Positions 16,762 through 23,554 of a DNA stretch of 30,863 bases are shown piece after piece. The DNA comes from JBGTBD01 sp041749475. GTDB lineage: Bacteria; Pseudomonadota; Alphaproteobacteria; Rickettsiales; UBA998. The DNA is taken from NCBI GenBank assembly GCA_041749475.1, contig JBGTBD010000001.1, positions 1 through 30,863 of the forward strand, read 5' to 3'. Numbering within the stretch: position 1 is the first letter of the stretch; each line of letters begins with the position of its first letter. Position numbers and translations under genes: made by a program. The notes under the pieces are model-generated. The model was not told where the DNA came from and did not search any database. It saw nothing but the letters and a program-made list of their open reading frames with translations.

Positions 16762-17463
16762 ATGCATACAGTTTTTCTCGGGGTTATCGTCGCATTTCTC
16801 GTTAGTATATCTTCTCTCTCTCCCGCCACGGCTCAATCCAGTAAAGATCCGGTGAAAATCGCCATCATCGGGGATGATTTTATCAACGGCGCGGGGCTGT
16901 TCAGCCCTAACGACAGTTTTGTCGTTCAGTTACAGCGTTTTGCCAGAAAAAAGATGGATATCAGGGACTATTCCAAAACCGGGGCGACCACCGCCAGCAC
17001 CTATTCCCAGATTGACGCTATCGTCGCCGATGCGCCTGAGATCGCCATCGTGGCCATCGGGCTGAATGATGCGCTGGCCCGGACGAACCCTGATGTGGTC
17101 TATAGTAACCTCGATAACATCCTGCGCGAGCTGGGCCGGGGCAAGATATATACCCTGCTCATCACCATGCAAGCGCCGCCGAGCGTAGACCAGACCTATG
17201 CGATGTCCTTCAATTCCGTGTATCCCAAGGTGGCGCAGCAGCATAACGTCGTGATTCTCGACCAGTTCTATAGCCCCATCTTCAACGATACGAAATTGTT
17301 GCAGATGGATCGCCTGCATCCTAATAAATTTGGGGTGGAATTGATGGCGCAGAAAGCCGCCAAAGTAATTAGTAGCGTGATGATCAATAACCTTAAGGAG
17401 GCGCGCCGTTGTTATAAGCAGGGAGCCAGCCGTTCCTGCGAATTCAGGAAGCAGAAGTTCTAG
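16762..17463 (+). CDS. Exported SGNH/GDSL hydrolase-like protein lacking the nucleophile serine
   Basis: This 233-residue protein has a signal peptide over residues 1-24 (hydrophobic core then SPATA-Q), so it should be periplasmic. The fold resembles TesA-like arylesterases: block I at 34-44 (IAIIGDDFINGAG), block II Gly in KTGATTAS, block III Asn102 in AIGLNDAL and block V Asp183/His186 in DRLHPNKFG. In block I the expected GDS reads GDD, so the catalytic Ser is Asp39. The rest of the oxyanion and Asp-His machinery remains. The ATG at 16762 is chosen because it follows AAGGATA (16749-16755) and begins the signal peptide. Substrate is unknown, and it may bind rather than cleave an ester. Confidence 0.8.
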   Translation: MHTVFLGVIVAFLVSISSLSPATAQSSKDPVKIAIIGDDFINGAGLFSPNDSFVVQLQRFARKKMDIRDYSKTGATTASTYSQIDAIVADAPEIAIVAIGLNDALARTNPDVVYSNLDNILRELGRGKIYTLLITMQAPPSVDQTYAMSFNSVYPKVAQQHNVVILDQFYSPIFNDTKLLQMDRLHPNKFGVELMAQKAAKVISSVMINNLKEARRCYKQGASRSCEFRKQKF

Positions 17464-17535
17464 CATTTTCCCTTGTATCTTGCGGTGGTACGACTATCTT
17501 CATGAAAGACTCACTTTTCCTGAAGGTTTCCCAGC

Positions 17536-19509
17536 ATGTCCGCACCCCAAACCACCTCTAAAAACACCGTCCCTGCAACGCCCGCTCCACTAGCTCCCAT
17601 CAAGGTATCGACGGGGCCGATTCCGGGTTCGCGGAAGACGCATGTGAAAAGTGCGGATGGCAGCTTCACTGTGCCGATGCGCGAGGTCGTCCTCAGTGAG
17701 GCGGCGCAGGAGCCGAATCTGTTCCTCTATGACACCTCCGGCCCCTATACGGACGATGCGGTGACCATCGACATCCGCAAAGGCTTACCGAAGCTTCGTG
17801 CGGAATGGATTCGTGCGCGCGGCGATGTCGAGGAATATGACGGGCGGGAGATCCAGCCGCAGGATAACGGGTTCAAGGACTGGCAATCGGCGAAGCCGGT
17901 GGAAGCGTTTCCGAACATCGTGCGCACTCCCCTTCGCGCCAAAGCGGGGCAGGCGGTGACGCAGATGGCCTATGCGCGTCGCGGCATCATCACCAAGGAG
18001 ATGGAATATATCGCCATCCGTGAGAATGAGGCGCGGCTGGAGTATCTGGAAAAATGGAAAGCCTATCCGCAAGGTTTCGGGATTGAGCAGGCGGGTCGGC
18101 GCCTTGCGCGGCCTGATAATGCGCATGTGGGTAATAGCTTCGGCGCGTCGATCCCGGCGCTCATCACGCCGGAGTTCGTGCGGGACGAAGTGGCGCGCGG
18201 GCGTGCCATCATCCCCAATAACATCAACCACCCGGAAACCGAGCCGATGATCATCGGGCGGAATTTCAAGGTGAAGATAAATGCCAATATCGGCAACTCG
18301 GCGATTACCTCATCCGTCGATGAAGAAGTCGAGAAAATGGTCTGGTCGATCCGCTGGGGTGGCGATACGGTAATGGATTTGTCTACGGGTCGGAACATCC
18401 ATAATATCCGCGAATGGATTATCCGTAATTCGCCTGTGCCGATTGGTACGGTTCCCATTTATCAGGCTTTGGAAAAAGTCGGCGGCGTGGCGGAAGACCT
18501 GACATGGGAGATTTTCCGCGATACGCTTATCGAGCAGGCGGAGCAGGGCGTTGATTATTTCACCATCCATGCGGGGGTGCGTCTGCCGTTCATCCCGCTG
18601 ACGGAGAAGCGTTTGACGGGGATCGTCAGCCGCGGCGGTTCCATCCATGCGAAATGGTGTCTGACGCATCACAAAGAGAATTTTGCCTATGAACATTTCG
18701 ACGAGATTTGTGAGATCGCGCGGGCGTATGACGTGTCCTTCTCGCTGGGGGATGGCTTACGTCCCGGCTCCATCGCCGATGCGAACGATGCGGCGCAATT
18801 CGCGGAGTTGAAGACGCTCGGAGAACTGACCCATCGCGCATGGGAAAAAGATTGCCAGGTGATGATCGAAGGCCCCGGCCATGTCCCGATGCATTTGATC
18901 AAGGAGAATATGGAAAAGCAGCTGGAGGCGTGCGGCGAAGCGCCGTTCTATACGCTTGGGCCGCTGACCACGGATATCGCGCCGGGGTATGACTATATCA
19001 CGAGCGGCATCGGTGCGGCGATGATCGGCTGGTACGGCACGGCGATGCTGTGTTATGTCACGCCGAAAGAGCATCTCGGATTGCCGGATCGCGACGATGT
19101 GAAACAGGGCGTCGTCACCTACCGTATCGCAGCGCATGCGGCCGACCTCGCGAAGGGTTCGGCCTCGGCGCAATTGCGCGATGACGCGCTCTCCCGCGCG
19201 CGGTTCGAGTTCCGCTGGCGCGACCAGTTCAACCTGTCTTTGGACCCGGAAACCGCACTGCAATATCACGACGAGACGCTTCCCGCCGAAGGCGCAAAAG
19301 TCGCGCATTTCTGCTCCATGTGCGGCCCCAAATTCTGCAGCATGAAGATCACGCAGGAGGTACGCGAATTCGCCGCCACGCAGCGTTCCGAAGCGGGCAC
19401 GGCAGCGGCAGGTGTGCATGCCGAACAGGGCATGGCCGACATGTCCCAGAAGTTCAAGGAGCAGGGGAGTGAGATTTATCTTGATGCGCGGAAGAAAGTG
19501 GATGCGTAA
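17536..19509 (+). CDS. thiC: Phosphomethylpyrimidine synthase
   Basis: This 657-residue protein is a radical-SAM enzyme that converts aminoimidazole ribotide to the HMP-phosphate half of thiamine. The N-terminal extension and core (NFKVKINANIGNSA, WGGDTVMDLSTG, RGGSIHAKWCL, SLGDGLRPGS, EGPGHVPMH) are typical. The cluster motif C-S-M-C-x4-C is at residues 593-601, near the C-terminus as in the family. The ATG at 17536 has GAAGG (about 17521) upstream. The 72 bases before it show no TPP-riboswitch boxes, which commonly precede thiC. It overlaps the next small gene by one base. No other thiamine gene is in the window. Confidence 0.98.
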   Translation: MSAPQTTSKNTVPATPAPLAPIKVSTGPIPGSRKTHVKSADGSFTVPMREVVLSEAAQEPNLFLYDTSGPYTDDAVTIDIRKGLPKLRAEWIRARGDVEEYDGREIQPQDNGFKDWQSAKPVEAFPNIVRTPLRAKAGQAVTQMAYARRGIITKEMEYIAIRENEARLEYLEKWKAYPQGFGIEQAGRRLARPDNAHVGNSFGASIPALITPEFVRDEVARGRAIIPNNINHPETEPMIIGRNFKVKINANIGNSAITSSVDEEVEKMVWSIRWGGDTVMDLSTGRNIHNIREWIIRNSPVPIGTVPIYQALEKVGGVAEDLTWEIFRDTLIEQAEQGVDYFTIHAGVRLPFIPLTEKRLTGIVSRGGSIHAKWCLTHHKENFAYEHFDEICEIARAYDVSFSLGDGLRPGSIADANDAAQFAELKTLGELTHRAWEKDCQVMIEGPGHVPMHLIKENMEKQLEACGEAPFYTLGPLTTDIAPGYDYITSGIGAAMIGWYGTAMLCYVTPKEHLGLPDRDDVKQGVVTYRIAAHAADLAKGSASAQLRDDALSRARFEFRWRDQFNLSLDPETALQYHDETLPAEGAKVAHFCSMCGPKFCSMKITQEVREFAATQRSEAGTAAAGVHAEQGMADMSQKFKEQGSEIYLDARKKVDA

Positions 19510-19748
19510 TGGATGCCCATACCTTTGCTTTGGTGGGATGTAGATTAGGAGCTGTATTTGTACTCATCATTGGGCTTCCTTCTATAGTCTCCACGGTTAT
19601 CAGTTTGTTTTCGTATTACAACAACCATATTACATCTCAGCCGGAGGTGGTGTGGTATCACGTTGCGCTTCTGGTTATTTATCCTCTCGCATTCATTATT
19701 CTGTGGAGAAGCGCACCGCGCATTGCGCGGGCTATGATAGTAGAGTAG
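19509..19748 (+). CDS. Small two-pass membrane protein, coupled to thiC
   Basis: This 79-residue protein has two hydrophobic stretches at about 8-35 (LGAVFVLIIGLPSIV) and 50-67 (VALLVIYPLAFIILW). Its ATG overlaps the thiC TAA (TAATG), which suggests translational coupling. I do not recognise the family. The short positively charged end (RSAPRIARAM) suits an inner-membrane protein with its C-terminus inside. A link to thiamine uptake or synthesis is only suggested by position. Confidence 0.55.
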   Translation: MDAHTFALVGCRLGAVFVLIIGLPSIVSTVISLFSYYNNHITSQPEVVWYHVALLVIYPLAFIILWRSAPRIARAMIVE

Positions 19749-19750
19749 GT

Positions 19751-19779
19751 ATGGATGCTGAAACAAGTTCAGCATGACA
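19751..19779 (+). repeat. Palindromic repeat copy 1 (left doublet)
   Basis: This 29-base unit has an 8-bp stem ATGCTGAA (19755-19762) and TTCAGCAT (19768-19775) around ACAAG. It is flanked by ATGG on the left and ends TGACA. It shares its core and ends with three other copies nearby, and is paired in inverse orientation with copy 2. Confidence 0.9.
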
Positions 19780-19793
19780 AGGTATAGATAAAC

Positions 19794-19822
19794 TGTCACC
19801 CTGAACTTGTTTCAGGGTCCAT
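19794..19822 (-). repeat. Palindromic repeat copy 2 (left doublet, inverted)
   Basis: This is the same 29-base unit in reverse. Its stem is ACCCTGAA (19798-19805) and TTCAGGGT (19811-19818) around CTTGT. The outer stem bases differ from copy 1, but both arms changed together, so the palindrome is kept. The spacer to copy 1 is 14 bases. Confidence 0.9.
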
Positions 19823-19838
19823 CTTACGTGAACATCAC

Positions 19839-20153
19839 ATGTCTTATTATGTGTATATCCTCGCCAGCAAACCTCATGGCACGCTTTATGTCGGTGTGAC
19901 GAATGACCTGATTCGCCGGGTGTGGGAGCATCGGGAGAAGTTGGTGAAGGGATTTACCAAGCAGTATGACATTGCGCGGCTGGTGTATTTTGAGCAGACG
20001 GACTCTATAGAATCGGCCATTACGCGTGAGAAGCAGTTGAAGAACTGGCATCGACCTTGGAAGATCAATCTTATTGAGCAGCAGAATCCGGAGTGGCGGG
20101 ATTTATATGCTGAGATATGTGGCACGATGGATCCTGAAACAAGTTCAGGATGA
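19839..20153 (+). CDS. Small GIY-YIG nuclease family protein
   Basis: This 104-residue protein is a minimal GIY-YIG domain. The opening YYVYIL and TLYVGVTNDLIRRVWEHR carry the paired tyrosines, the Gly and the catalytic Arg. The later TREKQLKNWHRPWK segment supplies the conserved Glu, and NPEWRDLY the end motif. These short proteins are common, often in several copies, in alphaproteobacterial genomes. Their cellular role is not settled. The C-terminal ten residues (GTMDPETSSG) and the TGA stop are encoded by palindromic repeat copy 3. The gene lies between two inverted repeat doublets. No Shine-Dalgarno site precedes the ATG. The gene starts 17 bases after copy 2. Confidence 0.9.
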   Translation: MSYYVYILASKPHGTLYVGVTNDLIRRVWEHREKLVKGFTKQYDIARLVYFEQTDSIESAITREKQLKNWHRPWKINLIEQQNPEWRDLYAEICGTMDPETSSG

Positions 20154-20155
20154 CA
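20127..20155 (+). repeat. Palindromic repeat copy 3 (right doublet)
   Basis: This 29-base unit has a perfect 8-bp stem ATCCTGAA / TTCAGGAT around ACAAG, flanked by ATGG and TGACA. It overlaps the last eight codons and the stop of the GIY-YIG gene. It has the same orientation as copy 1. Confidence 0.9.
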
Positions 20156-20168
20156 TTTTTTAGATTGC

Positions 20169-20197
20169 TGTCATGCTGAACTTGTTTCAGGATCCAT
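20169..20197 (-). repeat. Palindromic repeat copy 4 (right doublet, inverted)
   Basis: This is the reversed 29-base unit, 13 bases after copy 3. Read in the copy 1 direction, its left arm equals copy 3 (ATCCTGAA) and its right arm equals copy 1 (TTCAGCAT). The stem therefore has one mismatch. With copy 3 it could fold into a long hairpin. Confidence 0.9.
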
Positions 20198-20216
20198 TCT
20201 TTTATTCATTGTAGCC

Positions 20217-21110
20217 ATGACCCAACTTCTCTCCGCCACCAAATTCATCCCCCATCCCTACGCTCAGCTCACGGGTGAAGAAGCGATCCTGCCAGGGATG
20301 ACGGAGGCGTTGTATCAGCGCGCTCTAGACCGTTACGAGGCGATGGAGGATTTTTCGATTGAGCGGATATTTTATAAGTCGCACGGGTGGAAGGTGACGG
20401 GGTTGCGGATGTCGCCCGTCGAAGCTGCCGAAGGGTCACTGCCGCTGATCATCTTTAATCGCGGGGGGAACAGGGAGTATGGGAAGCTGACGATCAATTA
20501 TATCATGGCGGTGCTGATTCCGTTGCTTCGCAAGAAACCGATGCTGATGCTGGCGCCTCAATATCGGGGGAATGACGGCGGTGAGGGGCGTGAAGATTTG
20601 GGGGTGGAGGATGTCGAGGATGTGCTCAGCCTCATCGCACTCGGCAAGGACGACCCGCGGTGGGACGGCAAGAATGTGTTCATGTTCGGCTGGTCGTTCG
20701 GCGGGTTCAAGACGTATAACGCGATTCGTGCCGGGGCTAAGGTGAATGCTGCCGTCATCGGCGCGGGGCCGGTGGATATGGGGGCGACGGCGGCGGCACG
20801 CCCCGACATGGAAGCCCATGTCTATGCCGAGTTGATCCCCGACTGGTACGAGAATCGGCAGGCGAATATCGAAGCGCGGTCGGCGATCTACTGGCCGGAA
20901 AAATTGAAAGATACGCCGCTGCTGCTGCTCCATGGCGATAAGGACTGGCGGGTGGATGTGGAGCAGGCGCGGCGGATGGATGCGGCGCTGACCGCTATCA
21001 ACGCACCGCATCGTTATATCGAATATGCAGGTGGGGATCATGGGCTGATGCATCAGCGCCCGGACTGGATGGAAGCCATCGTGAATTGGCTGACGCAGTA
21101 CCAACGCTAG
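20217..21110 (+). CDS. Alpha/beta hydrolase, prolyl oligopeptidase-like (S9-type)
   Basis: This 297-residue protein has the catalytic triad of the fold. Ser160 lies in GWSFGGF, Asp243 in HGDKDWRV and His275 in GGDHGL. An oxyanion region is seen at IIFNRGGNREYG. The order and spacing match the S9 peptidase/dipeptidyl-peptidase-like catalytic domain without the N-terminal propeller. There is no signal peptide, so it is probably cytoplasmic. Substrate cannot be inferred. The ATG at 20217 follows repeat copy 4 by 19 bases without a ribosome site. Its stop shares the palindrome CTAG with the stop of the convergent DUF421 gene. Confidence 0.85.
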   Translation: MTQLLSATKFIPHPYAQLTGEEAILPGMTEALYQRALDRYEAMEDFSIERIFYKSHGWKVTGLRMSPVEAAEGSLPLIIFNRGGNREYGKLTINYIMAVLIPLLRKKPMLMLAPQYRGNDGGEGREDLGVEDVEDVLSLIALGKDDPRWDGKNVFMFGWSFGGFKTYNAIRAGAKVNAAVIGAGPVDMGATAAARPDMEAHVYAELIPDWYENRQANIEARSAIYWPEKLKDTPLLLLHGDKDWRVDVEQARRMDAALTAINAPHRYIEYAGGDHGLMHQRPDWMEAIVNWLTQYQR

Positions 21111-21640
21111 GCAATAGGAACTTCCTGAGGCTTTATCTGTTCTTCGTCCTTCTTGATGATGCTGATATGCCCGTTGCCTTCGATGCAGGCGGATTTCACG
21201 TCGCTCGCCTTGTCGATTCCCTGTTCGCGTAACTGACTCAGCAATTCTTCCCTGGTGATGTGGTCGCGTTGCATATTGCGGCGCTGCATCTGGCCGTCCT
21301 TGATGAGGGGGACGGGGGAGGGCTGGACAAGTTTGCGTACCCACGTGTATTTATAGGACAGCCAATCCAGCGCGAAACTCCAGAACAGGATGGTCAGCAC
21401 CAGCATGATGCCGGAGGGGATGGATTGATATTCTCCCGCCATGCCGTTCTGCGCCGCGTCCGCGATGAAGACGATCACCAGTACGTCCGGCACGGCGAGC
21501 GTCCCGCCGAGGCGGCGCAGTGGTGTGCGGAAGAGGAAGAAGATGGTGAGATACATGATCGTCCCGCGCAGGAAAATTTCCAGCAGGCTCATGTCGAGCG
21601 TGAACACTTTATCCCAATCAATGGCCGTGAGCCAGTCCAT
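21107..21640 (-). CDS. DUF421 (YetF-type) membrane protein
   Basis: This 177-residue protein has hydrophobic segments at about 18-35 (FLRGTIMYLTIFFLF), 47-58 and 72-92 (SGIMLVLTILFWSFALDWLSY). A cytoplasmic domain follows with PVPLIKDGQMQRRNMQRDHITREELLSQLREQGI, the hallmark of DUF421/YetF proteins. Function is not established in the family. The start at 21640 is supported by AGGGAG (21648-21653 on the + strand). A longer reading to 21736 has less support. It ends with a four-base overlap with the convergent hydrolase gene. Confidence 0.85.
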   Translation of the reverse strand: MDWLTAIDWDKVFTLDMSLLEIFLRGTIMYLTIFFLFRTPLRRLGGTLAVPDVLVIVFIADAAQNGMAGEYQSIPSGIMLVLTILFWSFALDWLSYKYTWVRKLVQPSPVPLIKDGQMQRRNMQRDHITREELLSQLREQGIDKASDVKSACIEGNGHISIIKKDEEQIKPQEVPIA

Positions 21641-21752
21641 GTTTTCGCTCCCTGTCGTGATGCAGCATGCGTTCATGCGGAATAAAGAATCCATTATCGT
21701 CACCATTCCCAATGCGGTTGCATCCACCCGTAACATCCACTAGGCTCCTTCC

Positions 21753-22418
21753 ATGCAACAGGTGAGCCGCATCCACCATATGCCGACTGCCCCGCTGATA
21801 TTCGCGGCGGGCGTGGGGATGGTGTTGATTCTGATGCTGCTTTCCGCACGCGGGGGCACGCAGGTGGCGGATGAAACATACGTGATGAGCCGGGCGACGC
21901 AGTATGTCGCTGCCGTGCGCCATTTCCACTCAAAACATCTCTATTGGCCGGGCGATTATCCCATGGCGGAAGCCAGAGGCTGGGGGGCGAACGGTGACGG
22001 TAATGGGCGCATCGAAGGGATGGAGCGGCAGGCGGCGTGGCAGCATCTGGTCCAGGCCGGGCTGCTGAATTGGAAAGGCAGCGATTTTTCCGATACGACG
22101 CGGACGCAGTATGGTGTCAATGTTCCGCCTGCTGTGCTGCCGGGGCTGGGATTCGCGTTCACGCATTTCATCTCGGGCGATGCCAGTGGCAATGCGCTGG
22201 TATTGGGCAACAGCACCAGTGCCTATCATTTGTCACCCGCTCTGCTGCGCGACTCAGATCTCTATCGTTCTTTGGGTTCCGAGCTACGCGACGCGGCGGA
22301 ACGTCCTGAGGAAGGGATATGTGGTGGCGTGCAGAATGATGCGGTGGCGGGGGATGAGGACGCGGCGACCGGGTTCGTCTATCTCTGGCTGAGCCGCGAT
22401 AAGGCGATGTGCCCTTAG
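21753..22418 (+). CDS. Pilin-like anchored protein without prepilin cleavage motif
   Basis: This 221-residue protein has one N-terminal hydrophobic segment at about 13-31 (PLIFAAGVGMVLILMLLSA). A long helix-like stretch and the pattern LYWPGDYPMA...NGDGNGRIEG...AWQHLVQAGLL follow. I associate that pattern with type IV pseudopilin-like proteins of alphaproteobacteria, in which a PGD motif follows the N-terminal helix. The usual GFTLIE cleavage site is absent, so it may stay anchored. Two Cys near the end (ICGG, AMCP) could pair outside the cytoplasm. ATG 21753 is the first start. ATG 21780, after AGGTGAG, is an alternative. Its end overlaps the opposite-strand ORF described next. Confidence 0.65.
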   Translation: MQQVSRIHHMPTAPLIFAAGVGMVLILMLLSARGGTQVADETYVMSRATQYVAAVRHFHSKHLYWPGDYPMAEARGWGANGDGNGRIEGMERQAAWQHLVQAGLLNWKGSDFSDTTRTQYGVNVPPAVLPGLGFAFTHFISGDASGNALVLGNSTSAYHLSPALLRDSDLYRSLGSELRDAAERPEEGICGGVQNDAVAGDEDAATGFVYLWLSRDKAMCP

Positions 22419-22841
22419 GATTTGGTGCGGGGGGGGGTTGCCCGGAAGGCCGGGTGTTTTCAGCGGTGGTTCGGCTGTCGCCGCGGAGTGCAGTATGGAT
22501 GGGATTGAAACGTGCACCGGAGCGGTTTGCACAGTGTGTCCTTTTTCTACCTGCGATAATGCGCGTGCTGCGGCTGCGTTGAATTCACCGCGACCCACAA
22601 TGGCTCCTTCATCGAACTGTCTCAGCATGGCTGCCCCGACGAGAGTTTCTACCGTTGAAGCGGCATTGCGGTAAGGATTGGCTTTACCCGGTTGCGTTTG
22701 CGCAATCCGTTCTTGAACCAGCTTGGTGACCGCTTCGGCGGCTTGCCCGGTCAAGGCTCCGTCACTCGCGGCGATCACGATGGAGCCGCCCTGTTGAAGA
22801 CGAGCATGAAGAGGATGGAATGGGTCGGTCAATACTGTCAT
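22284..22841 (-). CDS. Hypothetical protein, probable frameshift at a C9 run
   Basis: Read as given, the frame encodes 185 residues. The first 135 look like a real protein, with an Ala-rich helical part (about 27-95) and a Pro-rich stretch. The last 47 residues are antisense to the pilin-like gene and have a shadow-like His/Arg composition. The change occurs at nine consecutive C (G9 at 22429-22437 on the + strand), coding Pro-Pro-Pro. With one C fewer the reading becomes Asn-Pro-Pro-Arg-Thr-Lys-Ser-stop. It would end at 22415, giving 141 residues and a four-base overlap with the neighbouring stop. The family is unknown. There is no clear ribosome site at ATG 22841. TATACT lies 16 bases upstream on that strand. 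Confidence 0.55.
   Translation of the reverse strand: MTVLTDPFHPLHARLQQGGSIVIAASDGALTGQAAEAVTKLVQERIAQTQPGKANPYRNAASTVETLVGAAMLRQFDEGAIVGRGEFNAAAARALSQVEKGHTVQTAPVHVSIPSILHSAATAEPPLKTPGLPGNPPPHQILRAHRLIAAQPEIDEPGRRVLIPRHRIILHATTYPFLRTFRRVA
22429..22437. repeat. G9/C9 homopolymer run
   Basis: Nine consecutive G on the + strand lie inside the minus-strand gene, at its apparent frameshift. This is long enough to slip in replication and to be miscounted by some sequencing methods. Confidence 0.9.
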
Positions 22842-22913
22842 AATAATATAGGGTAATAGTATAGACGATATTCGTTAAAAAACACGCTTTTTCTGTAAAA
22901 AACAGGGTGTGGG

Positions 22914-22944
22914 TTGAATGCGTGGTAGGGGTTTATTATATACT
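22914..22944 (+). promoter_or_regulatory. Putative promoter of the glutathione peroxidase gene
   Basis: TTGAAT (22914-22919) and TATACT (22939-22944) are separated by 19 bases, slightly wide. The -10 box ends four bases before the ATG at 22949. If real, transcription would start at or near the start codon and the message would be leaderless. Confidence 0.35.
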
Positions 22945-22948
22945 ATAG

Positions 22949-23554
22949 ATGCTGCGCCGCCTTGCCATTCTCCGTATCTCCCTCTCTGTTGCGCTTGTCT
23001 GGGGGTGGTGGATGGTTTCGTACCCTGTTCTCGCCAAGGAGGCTGCAATGCGTGATGTCTATGGTTTTTCATTCACCGGGATTGATGGGACATCGGCCAT
23101 CCCCCTCAAGCAATATGAAGGCAAGGCCATCCTGCTGGTCAATACCGCCTCGCGCTGCGGGTTTACGTCGCAATACAAGGGACTTGAGGCTTTATGGCAG
23201 CGGTATCGCGCACGAGGGCTGGTGGTGATCGGCGTGCCGTCCAACGATTTCGGGGCACAGGAGCCGGGGACGGGGGAGGAGATTCAACGCTTCTGCGAAA
23301 TGAATTACGGGGTGAGTTTCCCCCTGACGGAGAAGGCGTCGGTCAGCGGTAAGTCAGCCCACCCGTTCTACCAATATGCGCGGGATACGCTGGGCTGGGT
23401 AGCAGCGCCCAAGTGGAATTTTCACAAATATCTAGTGAATGCGGACGGGGAGCTGGTGGAATGGTTCGCCTCGACTACGGGGCCGGAGTCGGAAAAATTG
23501 GTTCGCGCCATCGAGAAGGCGCTTCCCCCCGAGGAGAAACCCGCGAACGATTAG
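22949..23554 (+). CDS. Glutathione peroxidase, exported, cysteine type
   Basis: This 201-residue protein reduces hydroperoxides with glutathione or thioredoxin. Peroxidatic Cys70 lies in NTASRCGFT, Gln104 in GAQEPGT, and Trp156/Asn157 in WNFHKYL. These form the usual active site, with Cys in place of selenocysteine. FPLTEK is also typical. Residues 1-29 form a hydrophobic leader (SLSVALVWGWWMVSYPVLA-K) that should direct it to the periplasm. No Shine-Dalgarno site precedes the ATG. Its TAG overlaps the stop of the convergent small gene. Confidence 0.93.
   Translation: MLRRLAILRISLSVALVWGWWMVSYPVLAKEAAMRDVYGFSFTGIDGTSAIPLKQYEGKAILLVNTASRCGFTSQYKGLEALWQRYRARGLVVIGVPSNDFGAQEPGTGEEIQRFCEMNYGVSFPLTEKASVSGKSAHPFYQYARDTLGWVAAPKWNFHKYLVNADGELVEWFASTTGPESEKLVRAIEKALPPEEKPAND

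Noticed and set aside
20436..21344. 302-codon minus-strand open frame opposite the hydrolase
   Set aside because: It runs antisense to both a clear catalytic-triad hydrolase and into the DUF421 gene in another frame. Its composition is Arg/His/Pro-rich.
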